A model generated the notes under the pieces. The model made no database searches, was not told where the DNA came from, and saw only the letters and a list, made by a program, of their open reading frames with translations. This document shows positions 1 through 7,944 of a stretch of DNA of 64,000 bases, one piece after another. The translations under genes and the position numbers were made by a program. Positions within the stretch are counted from its first letter, which is position 1; each line of letters opens with the position of its first letter. The stretch comes from Methylococcales bacterium (GTDB taxonomy: Bacteria; Pseudomonadota; Gammaproteobacteria; Methylococcales; Methylomonadaceae). The stretch is from NCBI GenBank assembly GCA_026399095.1, contig JAPLRP010000030.1, positions 1 to 64,000 on the forward strand, read 5' to 3'.

Positions 1-29
1 GAGGAGAATAAAATCAACCATTTACATTT

Positions 30-106
30 CCCCTCATCCCAACCTTCTCCCTCTGGAGAAGGAGCAAAGTTACTTGTGTTGATAGCTATGGCTCCAGAGT
101 GAGGGG
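30..106. repeat. Intergenic repeat, left copy flanking DUF559 gene
   Basis: The segment opens with CCCCTCATCCCAACCTTCTCCC and closes with a TGAGGGG arm, so its ends are inverted. A related sequence lies on the other side of the DUF559 gene at about 477-557. Repeats of this kind are common between bacterial genes and are often seen next to DUF559 genes; the mobility mechanism is not known from the sequence. Confidence 0.55.
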
Positions 107-114
107 AAAATAAA

Positions 115-465
115 ATGACTCTACTTGAAAATGCAAGATCGTTAAGAAAAAATCAAACCGATGTGGAGCGTTGGTTATGGCAGAAAATTAGGAATAGGCA
201 ATTATTGAATCTGAAATTTCGTCGACAATTCCCCATTGATCGTTATATTGTCGATTTTGTTTGTTTGGAATTAAAGTTAATTATTGAGCTTGATGGCTCG
301 CAGCATATTGAACAAGCAGCTTATGATGAACGGCGCCGGGTTTGTCTTGAGCAACGTGGCTTTAGAGTTATACGCTTTTGGAATAATGATATTCTCAATA
401 ATGGGGATGGCGTTTTAGAAAAAATCCAACTCGTTATCATAGAAACAAGAGCGGCATTGAAATGA
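115..465 (+). CDS. DUF559 domain protein (Vsr/restriction-endonuclease-like fold)
   Basis: This 116-aa protein matches the DUF559 family in length and layout: an N-terminal basic stretch (LRKNQTDVERWLWQKIRNRQ), then FRRQFPIDRYIVDFVC, ELKLIIELDGSQH and a C-terminal VIRFWNNDIL. The D in YIVDFV, the E/D in IELDG and the following QH correspond to the putative catalytic core of this PD-(D/E)XK, very-short-patch-repair-like family. The biochemical role of DUF559 proteins is largely unproven. The gene stands alone between two related repeats (30-106 and 477-557), which suggests that gene and repeats travel together. The ATG at 115 is the first in the frame; no strong ribosome binding site is visible. 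Confidence 0.85.
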   Translation: MTLLENARSLRKNQTDVERWLWQKIRNRQLLNLKFRRQFPIDRYIVDFVCLELKLIIELDGSQHIEQAAYDERRRVCLEQRGFRVIRFWNNDILNNGDGVLEKIQLVIIETRAALK

Positions 466-476
466 TCTTTTTGAAT

Positions 477-557
477 CCCCCTCACCCAACCCTCTCCCGC
501 TGGACGACTGCAAGGATGCAGGAGGTAGAGCAACGCAGGAGCAAGTTGCCGAGAGGG
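477..557. repeat. Intergenic repeat, right copy flanking DUF559 gene
   Basis: It starts CCCCCTCACCCAACCCTCTCCC and ends GCCGAGAGGG, giving an imperfect inverted repeat (CCCTCTC with GAGAGGG) followed by a T run. It resembles the copy at 30-106. It also fills the 5' part of the long ORF-track reading frame at 462, which argues that the true gene there starts downstream. Confidence 0.55.
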
Positions 558-590
558 CTTTTTTTTCAACTCATAAACACACTACATGCT

Positions 591-776
591 ATGAAAGCAT
601 CCGAATTACAACTGGCAAAAAATCCTGACTTGATTGCCTCTGTTGCAGCTATCAAACGTGCAGCACAACAGGCAAGACAAACGGCTATAGAAACCAATAC
701 GGCTATTGTTGTCATCAAGGATGGCGTGTTATGCAGAATATCTGCTGAAGAACTTAAGAAACAGGCAATGACATGA
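591..776 (+). CDS. Small hypothetical protein coupled to the helicase gene
   Basis: A 61-aa product beginning MKASELQLAKNPDLIASV is proposed. The ORF track begins at 462, but that extension reads through the repeat element, so the ATG at 591 is preferred. The stop overlaps the start of the next gene in an ATGA junction, indicating translational coupling to the large helicase. The protein is mostly helical in appearance, with an alanine/glutamine-rich middle and a C-terminal VIKDGVLCRISAEEL segment. I do not recognise a family. The repeat just upstream may have replaced an earlier 5' end or promoter. Confidence 0.55.
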   Translation: MKASELQLAKNPDLIASVAAIKRAAQQARQTAIETNTAIVVIKDGVLCRISAEELKKQAMT

Positions 777-3460
777 GCGATAAAGTATTTCAAACCGTTG
801 CAGGGCGATTAAGTTTACGTAAACCGCAACGTGATTCGTTGGAGGCTTTACAGCGAGCCATTGCCGCGTCGCCCGATATGCTCCATCCGAAACGCGATGT
901 TGCTGACCTGTTAGAAACCTTAAAACTTGAATTTCCCAAGCTTTCCGATTTTGAACGGGAGTTTCCATCGCTGTGTTTTGCCTTGGCAACCGGCGTTGGA
1001 AAAACTCGTTTGATGGGTGCGTTTATTAGTTATTTACACATGGCGCATGGCATTAGCAATTTTTTTGTCTTGGCGCCCAACCTGACTATTTATAACAAGC
1101 TGATTGCCGATTTTACGCCTAACACCAAAAAATATGTGTTTAAGGGCATAGCCGAGTTTGCCATCAACTCACCCAAAATCATTACAGGCGATGACTATGA
1201 AGTCAAAGGTCGTGCGCTGGATTTATTTGCTGCTGTTTCCATCAACATTTTCAATATTTCAAAAATCAATTCCGAAGTGCGTGGCGGTAAGTCGACAAAG
1301 ATTAAACGCTTGTCAGAATACTTGGGCGATAGTTACTTTAATTATTTGGCGGAATTGCCGGATTTGGTGTTGTTAATGGATGAATCACACCGTTATAGAG
1401 CGGATGCCGGTGTTCGTGCTCTCAATGAATTAAAGCCTTTATTAGGCCTGGAATTAACGGCAACGCCATTTACGGAAAGCAGCAAAGGTCCAGTGCCGTT
1501 TAAAAACGTCGTCGTTGATTATCCGTTATCAATGGCGATGGATGATGGTTTTGTCAAAGAGCCTGCCGTTGTCACGCAACGTAACTTTGATGCGACGCAA
1601 CACACTAAAGAAGAAGTGGAGCGCATCAAGTTAATGGACGGTATTCGTTTGCATGAAGCAACCAAAGTGGAGTTGCTGACCTATGCACGTGAAAATGATG
1701 TCGCTGTCGTTAAACCATTTATGCTGGTCATTGCCAGAGATACGACACATGCAGCTCAATTACTAGAACTGATGGAGTCGACAGCATTTTTTGATGGCAG
1801 GTACAAAGGCAAAATTATTCAAGTAGATAGTAGTAAAACCGGAGCTGCTGAAGAAGAAATGATTAACCGATTACTGGCCGTGGAAAGCAAAGATGAGCCT
1901 ACAGAAGTGGTGATACACGTAAACATGCTGAAGGAAGGCTGGGATGTTACCAATCTGTACACCATAGTGCCGTTACGCGCCGCTAATGCGCGAACCTTAA
2001 TTGAACAGTCGATTGGCCGTGGTCTGCGCTTACCTTATGGCAAACGCACTGGTGTGACCGCTGTTGATAGATTAAACATCGTGGCGCATGACCGGTTTCA
2101 GGAAATTATTGATGAAGCCAATAATCCTGCCAATCCGTTGCGCTTGAAGCAGGTCATTCTTGATGCACCGTCAGATGACGTAAAAACTGAAAGTGTCGCC
2201 GTCAGTTCAAATCTTGAAACGATGATTACCGGCAACGCAGCTGGTATAGCTTATCCGACATCGGGTACCACCAATCCACCTTTGTTTAATAGCGTTGCAG
2301 AAACGGCAGTTGCACACTATGCCATGACTGAATTGAACAAATTTCAACACAGTCCATCCACAGTTGCCACCAGCAAAGCATTATTGCATGAGCATGTCCA
2401 AGCATCGGTTGTTCTGGCCGTCACTGAACATTTGGCCAGTGGTCAACAATCGTTACTCGAAGATGATAAACCTGTTGACGTTGCTGATATTGTTGCAAAG
2501 GTTACTGCTTTGATGGTGAAGCAAACCATAGATATTCCGCGTGTCGTGGTTGTGCCAAAAGGCGAAGTCAGTTATGGCTACAAACCCTTTACTTTGGATA
2601 TGAGCGGCTTGAATCTGCAACCTTCAGAGCGGGATATTCTAATTCAAAGCCTGCAAACCAATGAACAAGAGCTCATGGCCTCACAAATTGGCCTGAGTGA
2701 AGCAAAGCCGGAAAATTACATTGTCCGTGCATTGATTGATTATGACGATATTTCTTATGATGACCATGCTGATTTGATTTATGAATTGGCTACGCAAGCT
2801 GTAAAGCATATACAAAGCTATCTATCATCTGTTGATGAAGTGAATAACGTTTTGAGTAATAACAGTCAATTACTCGCCAAGACTATACGCACTCAAATGG
2901 CTGAACATTTTTGGGAGCTGGCTGATACTTATGAAGTCGTCGTAAATAATGGTTTTACGCCCTTAAAGAATTGCGCTTATACCGTTGCTGCCGATCAAAC
3001 CGTACATTCTTATCGTGATACCGTAACCGATAAAAGCAAGATTAAGCAGATGTTGTTTGGTGGATTCAGTAGTTGTTTATATCCTTTTCAGAAGTTTGAT
3101 TCTGACACGGAACGCCGCTTTGCTGTGATTATGGAACGCGACGCACAAAAGTGGTTTAAACCAGCAAAAGGCCAGTTTAAGATTTATTACAAAGACGGCG
3201 CTGAGCATCCGGAATATGTGCCAGACTTTGTTGCAGAAACAAATGATTATGTTTTGATGATCGAAACCAAGTCACAAGCAGAAATGACCGATAACAAAGT
3301 ACAAGCAAAAGCCGATGCAGCACTAAAATGGTGTGAAAATGCTGGTGAGTACCTGCTAAAAAACGGTGGTAAGGCTTGGAAATATTTGCTGATCCCGCAT
3401 GATGAAGTTAAGGAAAACTTTCAGTTGGGGGATTATGTCAGGAAGTTTGAGCGTAAATAA
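773..3460 (+). CDS. DEAD/DEAH helicase-nuclease, type III restriction Res-like
   Basis: This 895-aa protein has a superfamily 2 helicase core: Walker A ATGVGKTRLMGAF near residue 70, the DEAH-type box MDESHRY near 200, motif III-like ELTATPF near 228, and a motif VI-like SIGRGLRLPYGKRTG near 415. The C-terminal part has PDFVAETNDYVLMIETKSQ, a D-x(n)-E-x-K arrangement typical of PD-(D/E)XK nucleases, near residue 825. This is the layout of type III restriction enzyme Res subunits and of solitary relatives. No methyltransferase (Mod) gene is next to it, so classical type III restriction is not supported here; an orphan defence or DNA-processing role is possible. The gene overlaps the small upstream ORF by 4 bp. 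Confidence 0.85.
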   Translation: MSDKVFQTVAGRLSLRKPQRDSLEALQRAIAASPDMLHPKRDVADLLETLKLEFPKLSDFEREFPSLCFALATGVGKTRLMGAFISYLHMAHGISNFFVLAPNLTIYNKLIADFTPNTKKYVFKGIAEFAINSPKIITGDDYEVKGRALDLFAAVSINIFNISKINSEVRGGKSTKIKRLSEYLGDSYFNYLAELPDLVLLMDESHRYRADAGVRALNELKPLLGLELTATPFTESSKGPVPFKNVVVDYPLSMAMDDGFVKEPAVVTQRNFDATQHTKEEVERIKLMDGIRLHEATKVELLTYARENDVAVVKPFMLVIARDTTHAAQLLELMESTAFFDGRYKGKIIQVDSSKTGAAEEEMINRLLAVESKDEPTEVVIHVNMLKEGWDVTNLYTIVPLRAANARTLIEQSIGRGLRLPYGKRTGVTAVDRLNIVAHDRFQEIIDEANNPANPLRLKQVILDAPSDDVKTESVAVSSNLETMITGNAAGIAYPTSGTTNPPLFNSVAETAVAHYAMTELNKFQHSPSTVATSKALLHEHVQASVVLAVTEHLASGQQSLLEDDKPVDVADIVAKVTALMVKQTIDIPRVVVVPKGEVSYGYKPFTLDMSGLNLQPSERDILIQSLQTNEQELMASQIGLSEAKPENYIVRALIDYDDISYDDHADLIYELATQAVKHIQSYLSSVDEVNNVLSNNSQLLAKTIRTQMAEHFWELADTYEVVVNNGFTPLKNCAYTVAADQTVHSYRDTVTDKSKIKQMLFGGFSSCLYPFQKFDSDTERRFAVIMERDAQKWFKPAKGQFKIYYKDGAEHPEYVPDFVAETNDYVLMIETKSQAEMTDNKVQAKADAALKWCENAGEYLLKNGGKAWKYLLIPHDEVKENFQLGDYVRKFERK

Positions 3461-3631
3461 ATCTATTACATATGCAGTCCTTGATTTACCGAGATAGGCA
3501 ATGATTGTGCTGAGGAACATAAAGTCCAACAATTACCGAAAGACAAGCCAGATAGCGTGTGAGAAAAAAAAGACAGGCTTTACTTGTTTGGATTTTATAA
3601 TGCGCTGAATGGCTGTTAATCGCCCATGCGT

Positions 3632-3796
3632 TTGTGCAAATAACACTTTAAACGTATATTAGGCAGTTGTTTAAATTGTCGGAATTATTTGATGGATACT
3701 ATTAGCATTCGTGGTGCCAGAACGCATAACCTGAAAAATATTGATATTGATCTACCCAGAGATAAACTCATCGTTATCACCGGGCTTTCTGGTTCC
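3632..3796 (+). repeat. Duplicated uvrA upstream/5' segment (left copy)
   Basis: About 165 bp here match 16579-16743, the region upstream of and into the intact uvrA gene, with roughly nine differences by hand alignment. The match stops abruptly after GGGCTTTCTGGTTCC at 3796, where the left copy continues into unrelated DNA. The coding portion (3692 onward) has only two differences. Confidence 0.9.
3692..3796 (+). pseudogene. uvrA 5' fragment (about 35 codons)
   Basis: The reading frame starts ATGGATACTATTAGC and encodes the same N-terminus as the intact UvrA ([20 protein letters not shown]), ending just before the Walker A lysine. The remaining 900 codons are absent, and the sequence passes into the 3' side of an oppositely oriented hypothetical gene. 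This is a non-functional relic of duplication or recombination involving the uvrA start. Confidence 0.88.
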
Positions 3797-3820
3797 AGCA
3801 ACTTATTGTTCATTTTTACC

Positions 3821-4216
3821 TTAATAAAAACCTTTTTGTCGGATTTCAGCTTCGAAAAGTTGTAGATATTTTGCTTCCGGAAGTTTTCGTATAGACTCCT
3901 CAAATAAATCAATATCGGCACCAACAACATCAACGGCAAATAAAATCATTAAGCCGCCATCGGCAGCGTCAATAATCAGCGCTTGCAATTTTTCAATATT
4001 ACCGCCTCTCGAGGCTTTAATTAAGGCAAACTCATAGGCGATACGCGGTATTTTTGTAGTGGCTATAATGCATTCAAGGCGCTCCAGATCTGATTCCAGT
4101 AAATCATGAGCAAACCTATAAGCCAGTTCGGCATCACCTGTAAGAATTACCTGCTCTTGTAAATCAGGTGAGAATCCTTGTGTATTGATTAGTTTTAACA
4201 GTTGCAAAGCATTCAT
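3821..4216 (-). CDS. Hypothetical protein, helical-repeat-like
   Basis: The 131-aa product starts [19 protein letters not shown] and consists largely of predicted amphipathic helices (for example [20 protein letters not shown] and [19 protein letters not shown]), reminiscent of HEAT-like adaptor repeats, but I do not recognise a family. It begins 9 bp after the stop of the UPF0149 gene and is likely the last gene of that minus-strand unit. Its 3' end lies 24 bp from the uvrA fragment, so the recombination joint may have altered downstream sequence. Confidence 0.65.
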   Translation of the reverse strand: MNALQLLKLINTQGFSPDLQEQVILTGDAELAYRFAHDLLESDLERLECIIATTKIPRIAYEFALIKASRGGNIEKLQALIIDAADGGLMILFAVDVVGADIDLFEESIRKLPEAKYLQLFEAEIRQKGFY

Positions 4217-4225
4217 GGCATAACC

Positions 4226-4882
4226 CTATGTTTTTACTGAAGGGGTTGATAACTGTTGCCTTGCCAGAAGTCTCCGGGACATCTTGGAAGCAAACAGCCT
4301 GATACATTCATAGGCTTCAGGTAAAGCCTGCAATAAAGAGGCCATGATTAGCTCATCAGTGGGATCTTTACCGGCTAATTGCAGTTGTGCTTTTAGCTGG
4401 TCGATGTTTTTAAGAACAGTTACATTGCCTTCAACCAAGGCGAAAATAATATCCACACTATTGGCAACGACATCAGACGCTTGTTGTGTTTCGTTAGCGA
4501 TAATTCCGCTTTTCCAAAAAGCCAGTCGTAAATATAAGCCTTGTAAGAATCCGGCGCTCCAATGCCATAACTGATCAATTCCGGCATCATCAAGAGCGCT
4601 AAAATCATAGGGAAAGGTAAGTTCGTTTTTTAATAGTGCCCTATTGCTGGCTTTAACCACTGCAGTAACGGCTTTTTTTAAGTCTTTTGCTTGCTTGCCG
4701 TTAAGTTGAGGGCGTTCACCATAAAACAACTCAGCCAACCAGTCAGATGGATCAATAATGGCAGGCGTGATTGCCAAGGCGTAAAAAAAGCCACTGAGTC
4801 CATCATAAGTTAGGTGTTCATTTTTGGGTACGCACTTATCAAGTTCACTACGCAGTTTATGAAGTAATATTTTATCTATCAT
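4226..4882 (-). CDS. UPF0149 / YecA-like family protein
   Basis: The 218-aa product carries the UPF0149 signature: LTYDGLSGFFYALAITPAII followed by PSDWLAELF, then the helical WHWSAGFLQGLYLRLAFW segment in the middle. YecA/YgfB family members are all-helical proteins; several YecA proteins end in a metal-binding SEC-C motif, which is absent here, where the C-terminus ends RRLLARQQLSTPSVKT. The molecular role of this branch is not established. It lies between two unknown genes on the same strand, 59 bp behind one and 9 bp before the other, suggesting one transcript. Confidence 0.75.
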   Translation of the reverse strand: MIDKILLHKLRSELDKCVPKNEHLTYDGLSGFFYALAITPAIIDPSDWLAELFYGERPQLNGKQAKDLKKAVTAVVKASNRALLKNELTFPYDFSALDDAGIDQLWHWSAGFLQGLYLRLAFWKSGIIANETQQASDVVANSVDIIFALVEGNVTVLKNIDQLKAQLQLAGKDPTDELIMASLLQALPEAYECIRLFASKMSRRLLARQQLSTPSVKT

Positions 4883-4941
4883 GGTGTTGGTTGTTTAGTT
4901 GTTATAAATCGTCAATTGATGAGCGGGCAGGGGAAAATATT

Positions 4942-5619
4942 TCATGCTATTGCCAATAAAGAAGAAATAATATCAAAATAAGCTTCCAGCAAAGCCGATA
5001 ACGTATTGTGATATAAAGCCTGTAAAGTCACTGAAGGTTGCTTCATCAACAAGCTAAATAACTCAGCCAGCACATAATAACCGCTAATTAAAACCGCTTC
5101 AGTCTCTTGAGTCAGTGAGGCAACATAACCGGTTACCGGAGCGAGTACCGATGCCAGCAATTGTTCCGGGTTGTCTAAAAGCAATTGCCAATATCGCTCA
5201 GACTGTACGCCAACTGCTGCCACATAACGAGTCAACGGCTCAATAGTTACCAAGGTCACTTGCTCGGGATTCTCCCCAAAAGCCTGTAAATATTGACCGG
5301 TTGCCTGCTTGCCGGCATTCACCTTGACTTGCCAGTCTTGGTAAACAGGCAACACTGATGCCTGAACCTGAGCATATAAAGTATTGCCGGCATAAGCGGT
5401 TTGTTCGTACCAGGCGGTAAGTGTTTCAAAAGGATGCTCGTAGACCTGTTTGGAAGCGGTTGCCACCACGCTGTGGGCATTAATTAAGCTGTTATGGATA
5501 TCCTGATACAAGGCATTAACTTTAAAACTGATTTGTCTATAGAGTTCTGTTGATGGAAGAATTAGCTTGTTTTTAACATCTAGCTGGCTAATGGTATAAA
5601 AATCCGGTTGATTAAACAT
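4942..5619 (-). CDS. Hypothetical protein, alpha-helical, phasin-like in character
   Basis: The 225-aa product has long helices rich in Ala, Gln, Tyr and Leu (VVATASKQVYEHPFETL, ALLEAYFDIISSLLAIA), no signal peptide and no cysteine. The general appearance is that of phasin or apolipoprotein-like coat proteins, but there is no motif that I can name, so the function is open. The ATG at 5619 is followed by MFNQPDFYTIS. It appears to head the transcription unit containing the UPF0149 gene. Upstream lies a GCGAC/GTCGC palindrome (5705-5729) that could serve as its operator. Confidence 0.65.
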   Translation of the reverse strand: MFNQPDFYTISQLDVKNKLILPSTELYRQISFKVNALYQDIHNSLINAHSVVATASKQVYEHPFETLTAWYEQTAYAGNTLYAQVQASVLPVYQDWQVKVNAGKQATGQYLQAFGENPEQVTLVTIEPLTRYVAAVGVQSERYWQLLLDNPEQLLASVLAPVTGYVASLTQETEAVLISGYYVLAELFSLLMKQPSVTLQALYHNTLSALLEAYFDIISSLLAIA

Positions 5620-5704
5620 AAGGTATGTTCCTGAAAGTAAGAAAGACTGTAATAAAACACTAAGTAATCGGGCTTGATTCTAGCCTGACTGACAAAAATT
5701 AAAC

Positions 5705-5729
5705 ATGCGACAAGTTGCCGCGCGACAAA
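5705..5729. promoter_or_regulatory. GCGAC/GTCGC palindromic box (orphan copy)
   Basis: The sequence ATGCGACAAGTTGCCGCGCG followed by ACAA matches the boxes at 5887-5911 and 20209-20233 (read on the minus strand): consensus TGCGACAA-N2-TG-N-CGCGCGACAA. The GCGAC-N5-GNCGC arrangement resembles binding sites of RegA/PrrA/RoxR redox response regulators; that assignment is inference. Confidence 0.4.
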
Positions 5730-5773
5730 GTGTCGCAAGAAAATAAAAGAGGGTTAATCTGTGTACAAAAAAA

Positions 5774-5880
5774 ATGCGACCAATTTACATTAGTCGCATA
5801 AAAAACCCTCAAACCCTTCAGGAGGTAATAAATATCAAGAGTTGTAACAATTCTAGCGGGCTATGCTTGTTTATGAAATA
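5774..5880 (-). ncRNA. Putative small RNA, left copy
   Basis: On the minus strand a conserved box (5887-5911) containing a TTGACG element is followed by about 100 nt that end in the hairpin ATGCGAC-N12-GTCGCAT and a run of T (A run at about 5767-5773 on plus), a typical intrinsic terminator. Within it lie CAACTCTTGA and CCTCCT, both also present in the copy at 20.1 kb in the same order. The unstructured CCTCCT could pair with Shine-Dalgarno sequences. No known family is recognised. Confidence 0.4.
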
Positions 5881-5886
5881 TGGCAT

Positions 5887-5911
5887 ATTGTCGCGCGTCA
5901 AGTTGTCGCAG
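5887..5911 (-). promoter_or_regulatory. Promoter/operator box of putative sRNA, left
   Basis: Minus strand reads CTGCGACAACTTGACGCGCG ACAAT. TTGACG can act as a -35 element, and it overlaps the GCGAC palindrome shared with 20209-20233 and 5705-5729. The overlap of palindrome and -35 would suit either activation or repression. Confidence 0.4.
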
Positions 5912-5987
5912 TCATTAGGTCGTGTTGATTTCGTGTCGACTAATATTCGGTGCGAGGCAGATTTCTATGGGCTTTGTGTTTAATAAC

Positions 5988-6037
5988 TAGACGGTTTGTA
6001 TGTTAATTGAACAGATTGATTTTTAAATAGACAGTTT
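5988..6037 (+). promoter_or_regulatory. Candidate upstream activator repeats for PmmoX
   Basis: TAGACGGTTTGTA at 5988 and TAGACAGTTTATG at 6028 are direct repeats exactly 40 bp apart, close to four helical turns, and lie 75-125 bp upstream of the sigma-54 promoter. That is the usual place for enhancer sites of a sigma-54 activator, here most likely MmoR. The binding specificity of MmoR in this organism is not known, so this is inference. Confidence 0.4.
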
Positions 6038-6108
6038 ATGAAATATTGACAATGTAGATAAATATTTTCAAGCATTTGTTTTATATGGTTTTTTAATTTT
6101 AAGTGGTT

Positions 6109-6125
6109 TTGGCATAGCGATTGCT
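6109..6125 (+). promoter_or_regulatory. Sigma-54 promoter of mmoX
   Basis: TTGGCATAGCGATTGCT matches the sigma-N consensus TGGCAC-N5-TTGC, with GG at 6111-6112 and GC at 6123-6124, spaced by exactly 10 nt. Sigma-54 control of mmoX is established in Methylosinus and Methylococcus, and mmoR in this cluster encodes the matching activator type. It implies a 5' leader of about 108 nt. Confidence 0.85.
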
Positions 6126-6243
6126 TTAGGTTTTGTAGGTCATGCGTTCAGCCCGGGAAACCAGCATTAAGACGTGATACATTTCCTTGAATTGCATAGC
6201 AACGATGGCCTTTTCTTAAATGATTAATAAACAGGAGTAGTCA

Positions 6244-7827
6244 ATGGCTATAAGTTCAGCAACAAAAGCAGCGACGGATGCGCTTGCAGTTAATCGTGCG
6301 CCGGTTAGTGTGGGTGCACAAGAAGTTCATAAATGGATGCAAAGCTTCACTTGGGATTTTGATAAAAATCGAACTAAATATTCGACCAAATACAAAATGG
6401 CCAATGATACCAAAGAACAATTCAAGCTAATCGCTAAAGAATATGCTCGCATGGAATCAGTGAAAGACGAACGTCAATTTGGTAGCTTGCAAGACGTGTT
6501 GACGCGTGTCGATGCTGCTAACCGCGTTCATCCAAAATGGAATGAGTCCATGAAAGTTATTTCCAACTTTCTGGAAGTCGGCGAGTATAACGCGATTGCA
6601 GCAACCGGTATGTTGTGGGATTCTGCTTCTGCACCTGAGCAAAAAAATGGTTATTTGGGTCAGGTGATGGATGAAATTCGTCATACCAACCAATGCGGTT
6701 ATATTAACTATTACTTTGCCAAGCAAGGTCAAGACGCAGCCGGTCATAACGATGCCCGTCGTACCCGTGCAATTGGTCCATTATGGAAAGGCATGAAGCG
6801 TGTATTCTCGGATGGTTTTATTTCCGGTGACGCAGTTGAGTGTTCAATTAACTTACAGTTGGTCGGTGAAGCTTGCTTTACTAACCCATTAATCGTTGCA
6901 GTAACAGAATGGGCTTCTGCTAACGGCGATGAAATGACCCCAACTGTATTCTTGTCTATCGAAACTGACGAACTACGTCACATGGCAAACGGTTATCAAA
7001 CCATTGTTTCTATTGCTAATGACGAAGCAGCTTCAAAATACTTGAACACTGACTTAAACAATGCCTTCTGGACTCAACAAAAATACTTCACACCTGTATT
7101 AGGTATGATGTTTGAGTATGGTTCACATTTTAAAGTTGAGCCTTGGGTAAAAACTTGGAACCGTTGGGTATACGAAGATTGGGGCGGTATTTGGATTGGC
7201 CGTTTAGGCAAATACGGTGTTGAATCACCTGCAAGCTTACGCGATGCTAAGAAAGATGCTTACTGGGCTCATCATGATTTATTCCTGATTGCTTATGCAA
7301 TGTGGCCAACAGGTTTCTTCCGTTTGACTCTGCCGACTGCTGAAGAAGCAGAATGGTATGAAGCAAATTACCCTGGCTGGTATGACATGTACGGCAAAGT
7401 CTATGAAGAATGGCGTGCCCGTGGTTGTGAAGATCCAAACAGCGGTTTCTTACCTCTGCAATGGTTTGCCGAAAACAATCATCCTATCTATATAGATCGC
7501 GTTTCTCAAGTACCTTTCTGCCCTAGCTATTGCAAAGGCGCAAGTACTTTACGTGTTCTTGAATTCAATGGCAAAAAACACTCTTTCAGTGATCCATGGG
7601 GTGAACGCATGTGGTTGTCTGAGCCAGAGCGTTATGAATGCCAAAACATCTTCGAGCAATACGAAGGTCGTGAGTTGTCAGAAGTTATTGCTGAAGGGCA
7701 TGGCGTGCGTAGTGATGGTTTTACCTTGATTGCACAGCCACATACCAGCAAAGACGGTAAGTTGTGGACTTTGGATGATATCAAAAAGATCGGTTGTGTA
7801 TTTGCTGATCCTTTGAAAGCGCTATAG
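6244..7827 (+). CDS. mmoX: Soluble methane monooxygenase hydroxylase, alpha subunit
   Basis: MmoX is the catalytic subunit of the sMMO hydroxylase, which oxidises methane to methanol at a carboxylate-bridged di-iron centre in the cytoplasm. All ligands are present at the numbering known for Methylococcus capsulatus: E114 (EVGEYN), E144 and H147 (DEIRHTNQC), E209, and E243 and H246 (ETDELRHMANG). C151 and T213, which line the active-site pocket, are also present. The length (527 aa) equals that of the M. capsulatus protein. The ATG follows an AGGAG site (ACAGGAGTAGTC). It is the first gene of mmoXYBZDC, driven by the sigma-54 promoter at 6109. Confidence 0.99.
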   Translation: MAISSATKAATDALAVNRAPVSVGAQEVHKWMQSFTWDFDKNRTKYSTKYKMANDTKEQFKLIAKEYARMESVKDERQFGSLQDVLTRVDAANRVHPKWNESMKVISNFLEVGEYNAIAATGMLWDSASAPEQKNGYLGQVMDEIRHTNQCGYINYYFAKQGQDAAGHNDARRTRAIGPLWKGMKRVFSDGFISGDAVECSINLQLVGEACFTNPLIVAVTEWASANGDEMTPTVFLSIETDELRHMANGYQTIVSIANDEAASKYLNTDLNNAFWTQQKYFTPVLGMMFEYGSHFKVEPWVKTWNRWVYEDWGGIWIGRLGKYGVESPASLRDAKKDAYWAHHDLFLIAYAMWPTGFFRLTLPTAEEAEWYEANYPGWYDMYGKVYEEWRARGCEDPNSGFLPLQWFAENNHPIYIDRVSQVPFCPSYCKGASTLRVLEFNGKKHSFSDPWGERMWLSEPERYECQNIFEQYEGRELSEVIAEGHGVRSDGFTLIAQPHTSKDGKLWTLDDIKKIGCVFADPLKAL

Positions 7828-7944
7828 CCATTAATTATTAATTTGGCATTGTTAGCTTGGTTTTTTAGAATTTTGGACTTGTGACTAAAAAACTGCAAAT
7901 TTTTACCGAACTAGCAATGTCACCTCAATGTATAGGAGTAACTT

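Larger units (their letters stand above)
5620..6243. other. Regulatory spacer upstream of mmoX
   Basis: This 624-bp gene-poor stretch separates divergent units. It holds a GCGAC/GTCGC box at 5705-5729, a putative minus-strand sRNA with terminator (5774-5880), a second box at 5887-5911, two TAGAC-GTTT direct repeats at 5988 and 6028, the sigma-54 promoter at 6109-6125 and a leader of roughly 108 nt before the mmoX ATG. The 69-aa ORF at 5774 in the track runs antisense through the sRNA element and is not considered a gene. Confidence 0.7.

Noticed and set aside
462-590. N-terminal extension of the small ORF before the helicase
   Set aside because: It translates the CCCTCACCC-type repeat and has no ribosome binding site; the ATG at 591 is a better start.
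3685-3939. 84-aa minus-strand ORF
   Set aside because: It overlaps the uvrA fragment in antisense and the better-supported gene at 3821-4216 in another frame.
5774-5983. 69-aa plus-strand ORF upstream of mmoX
   Set aside because: It runs antisense through the duplicated sRNA-like element and its terminator hairpin, has no good ribosome binding site, and the corresponding frame is not kept in the copy at 20.1 kb.
7828-7944. Separate sigma-54 promoter before mmoY (TTGGCATTGTTAGC)
   Set aside because: The GG-to-GC spacing is wrong for the -24/-12 consensus.
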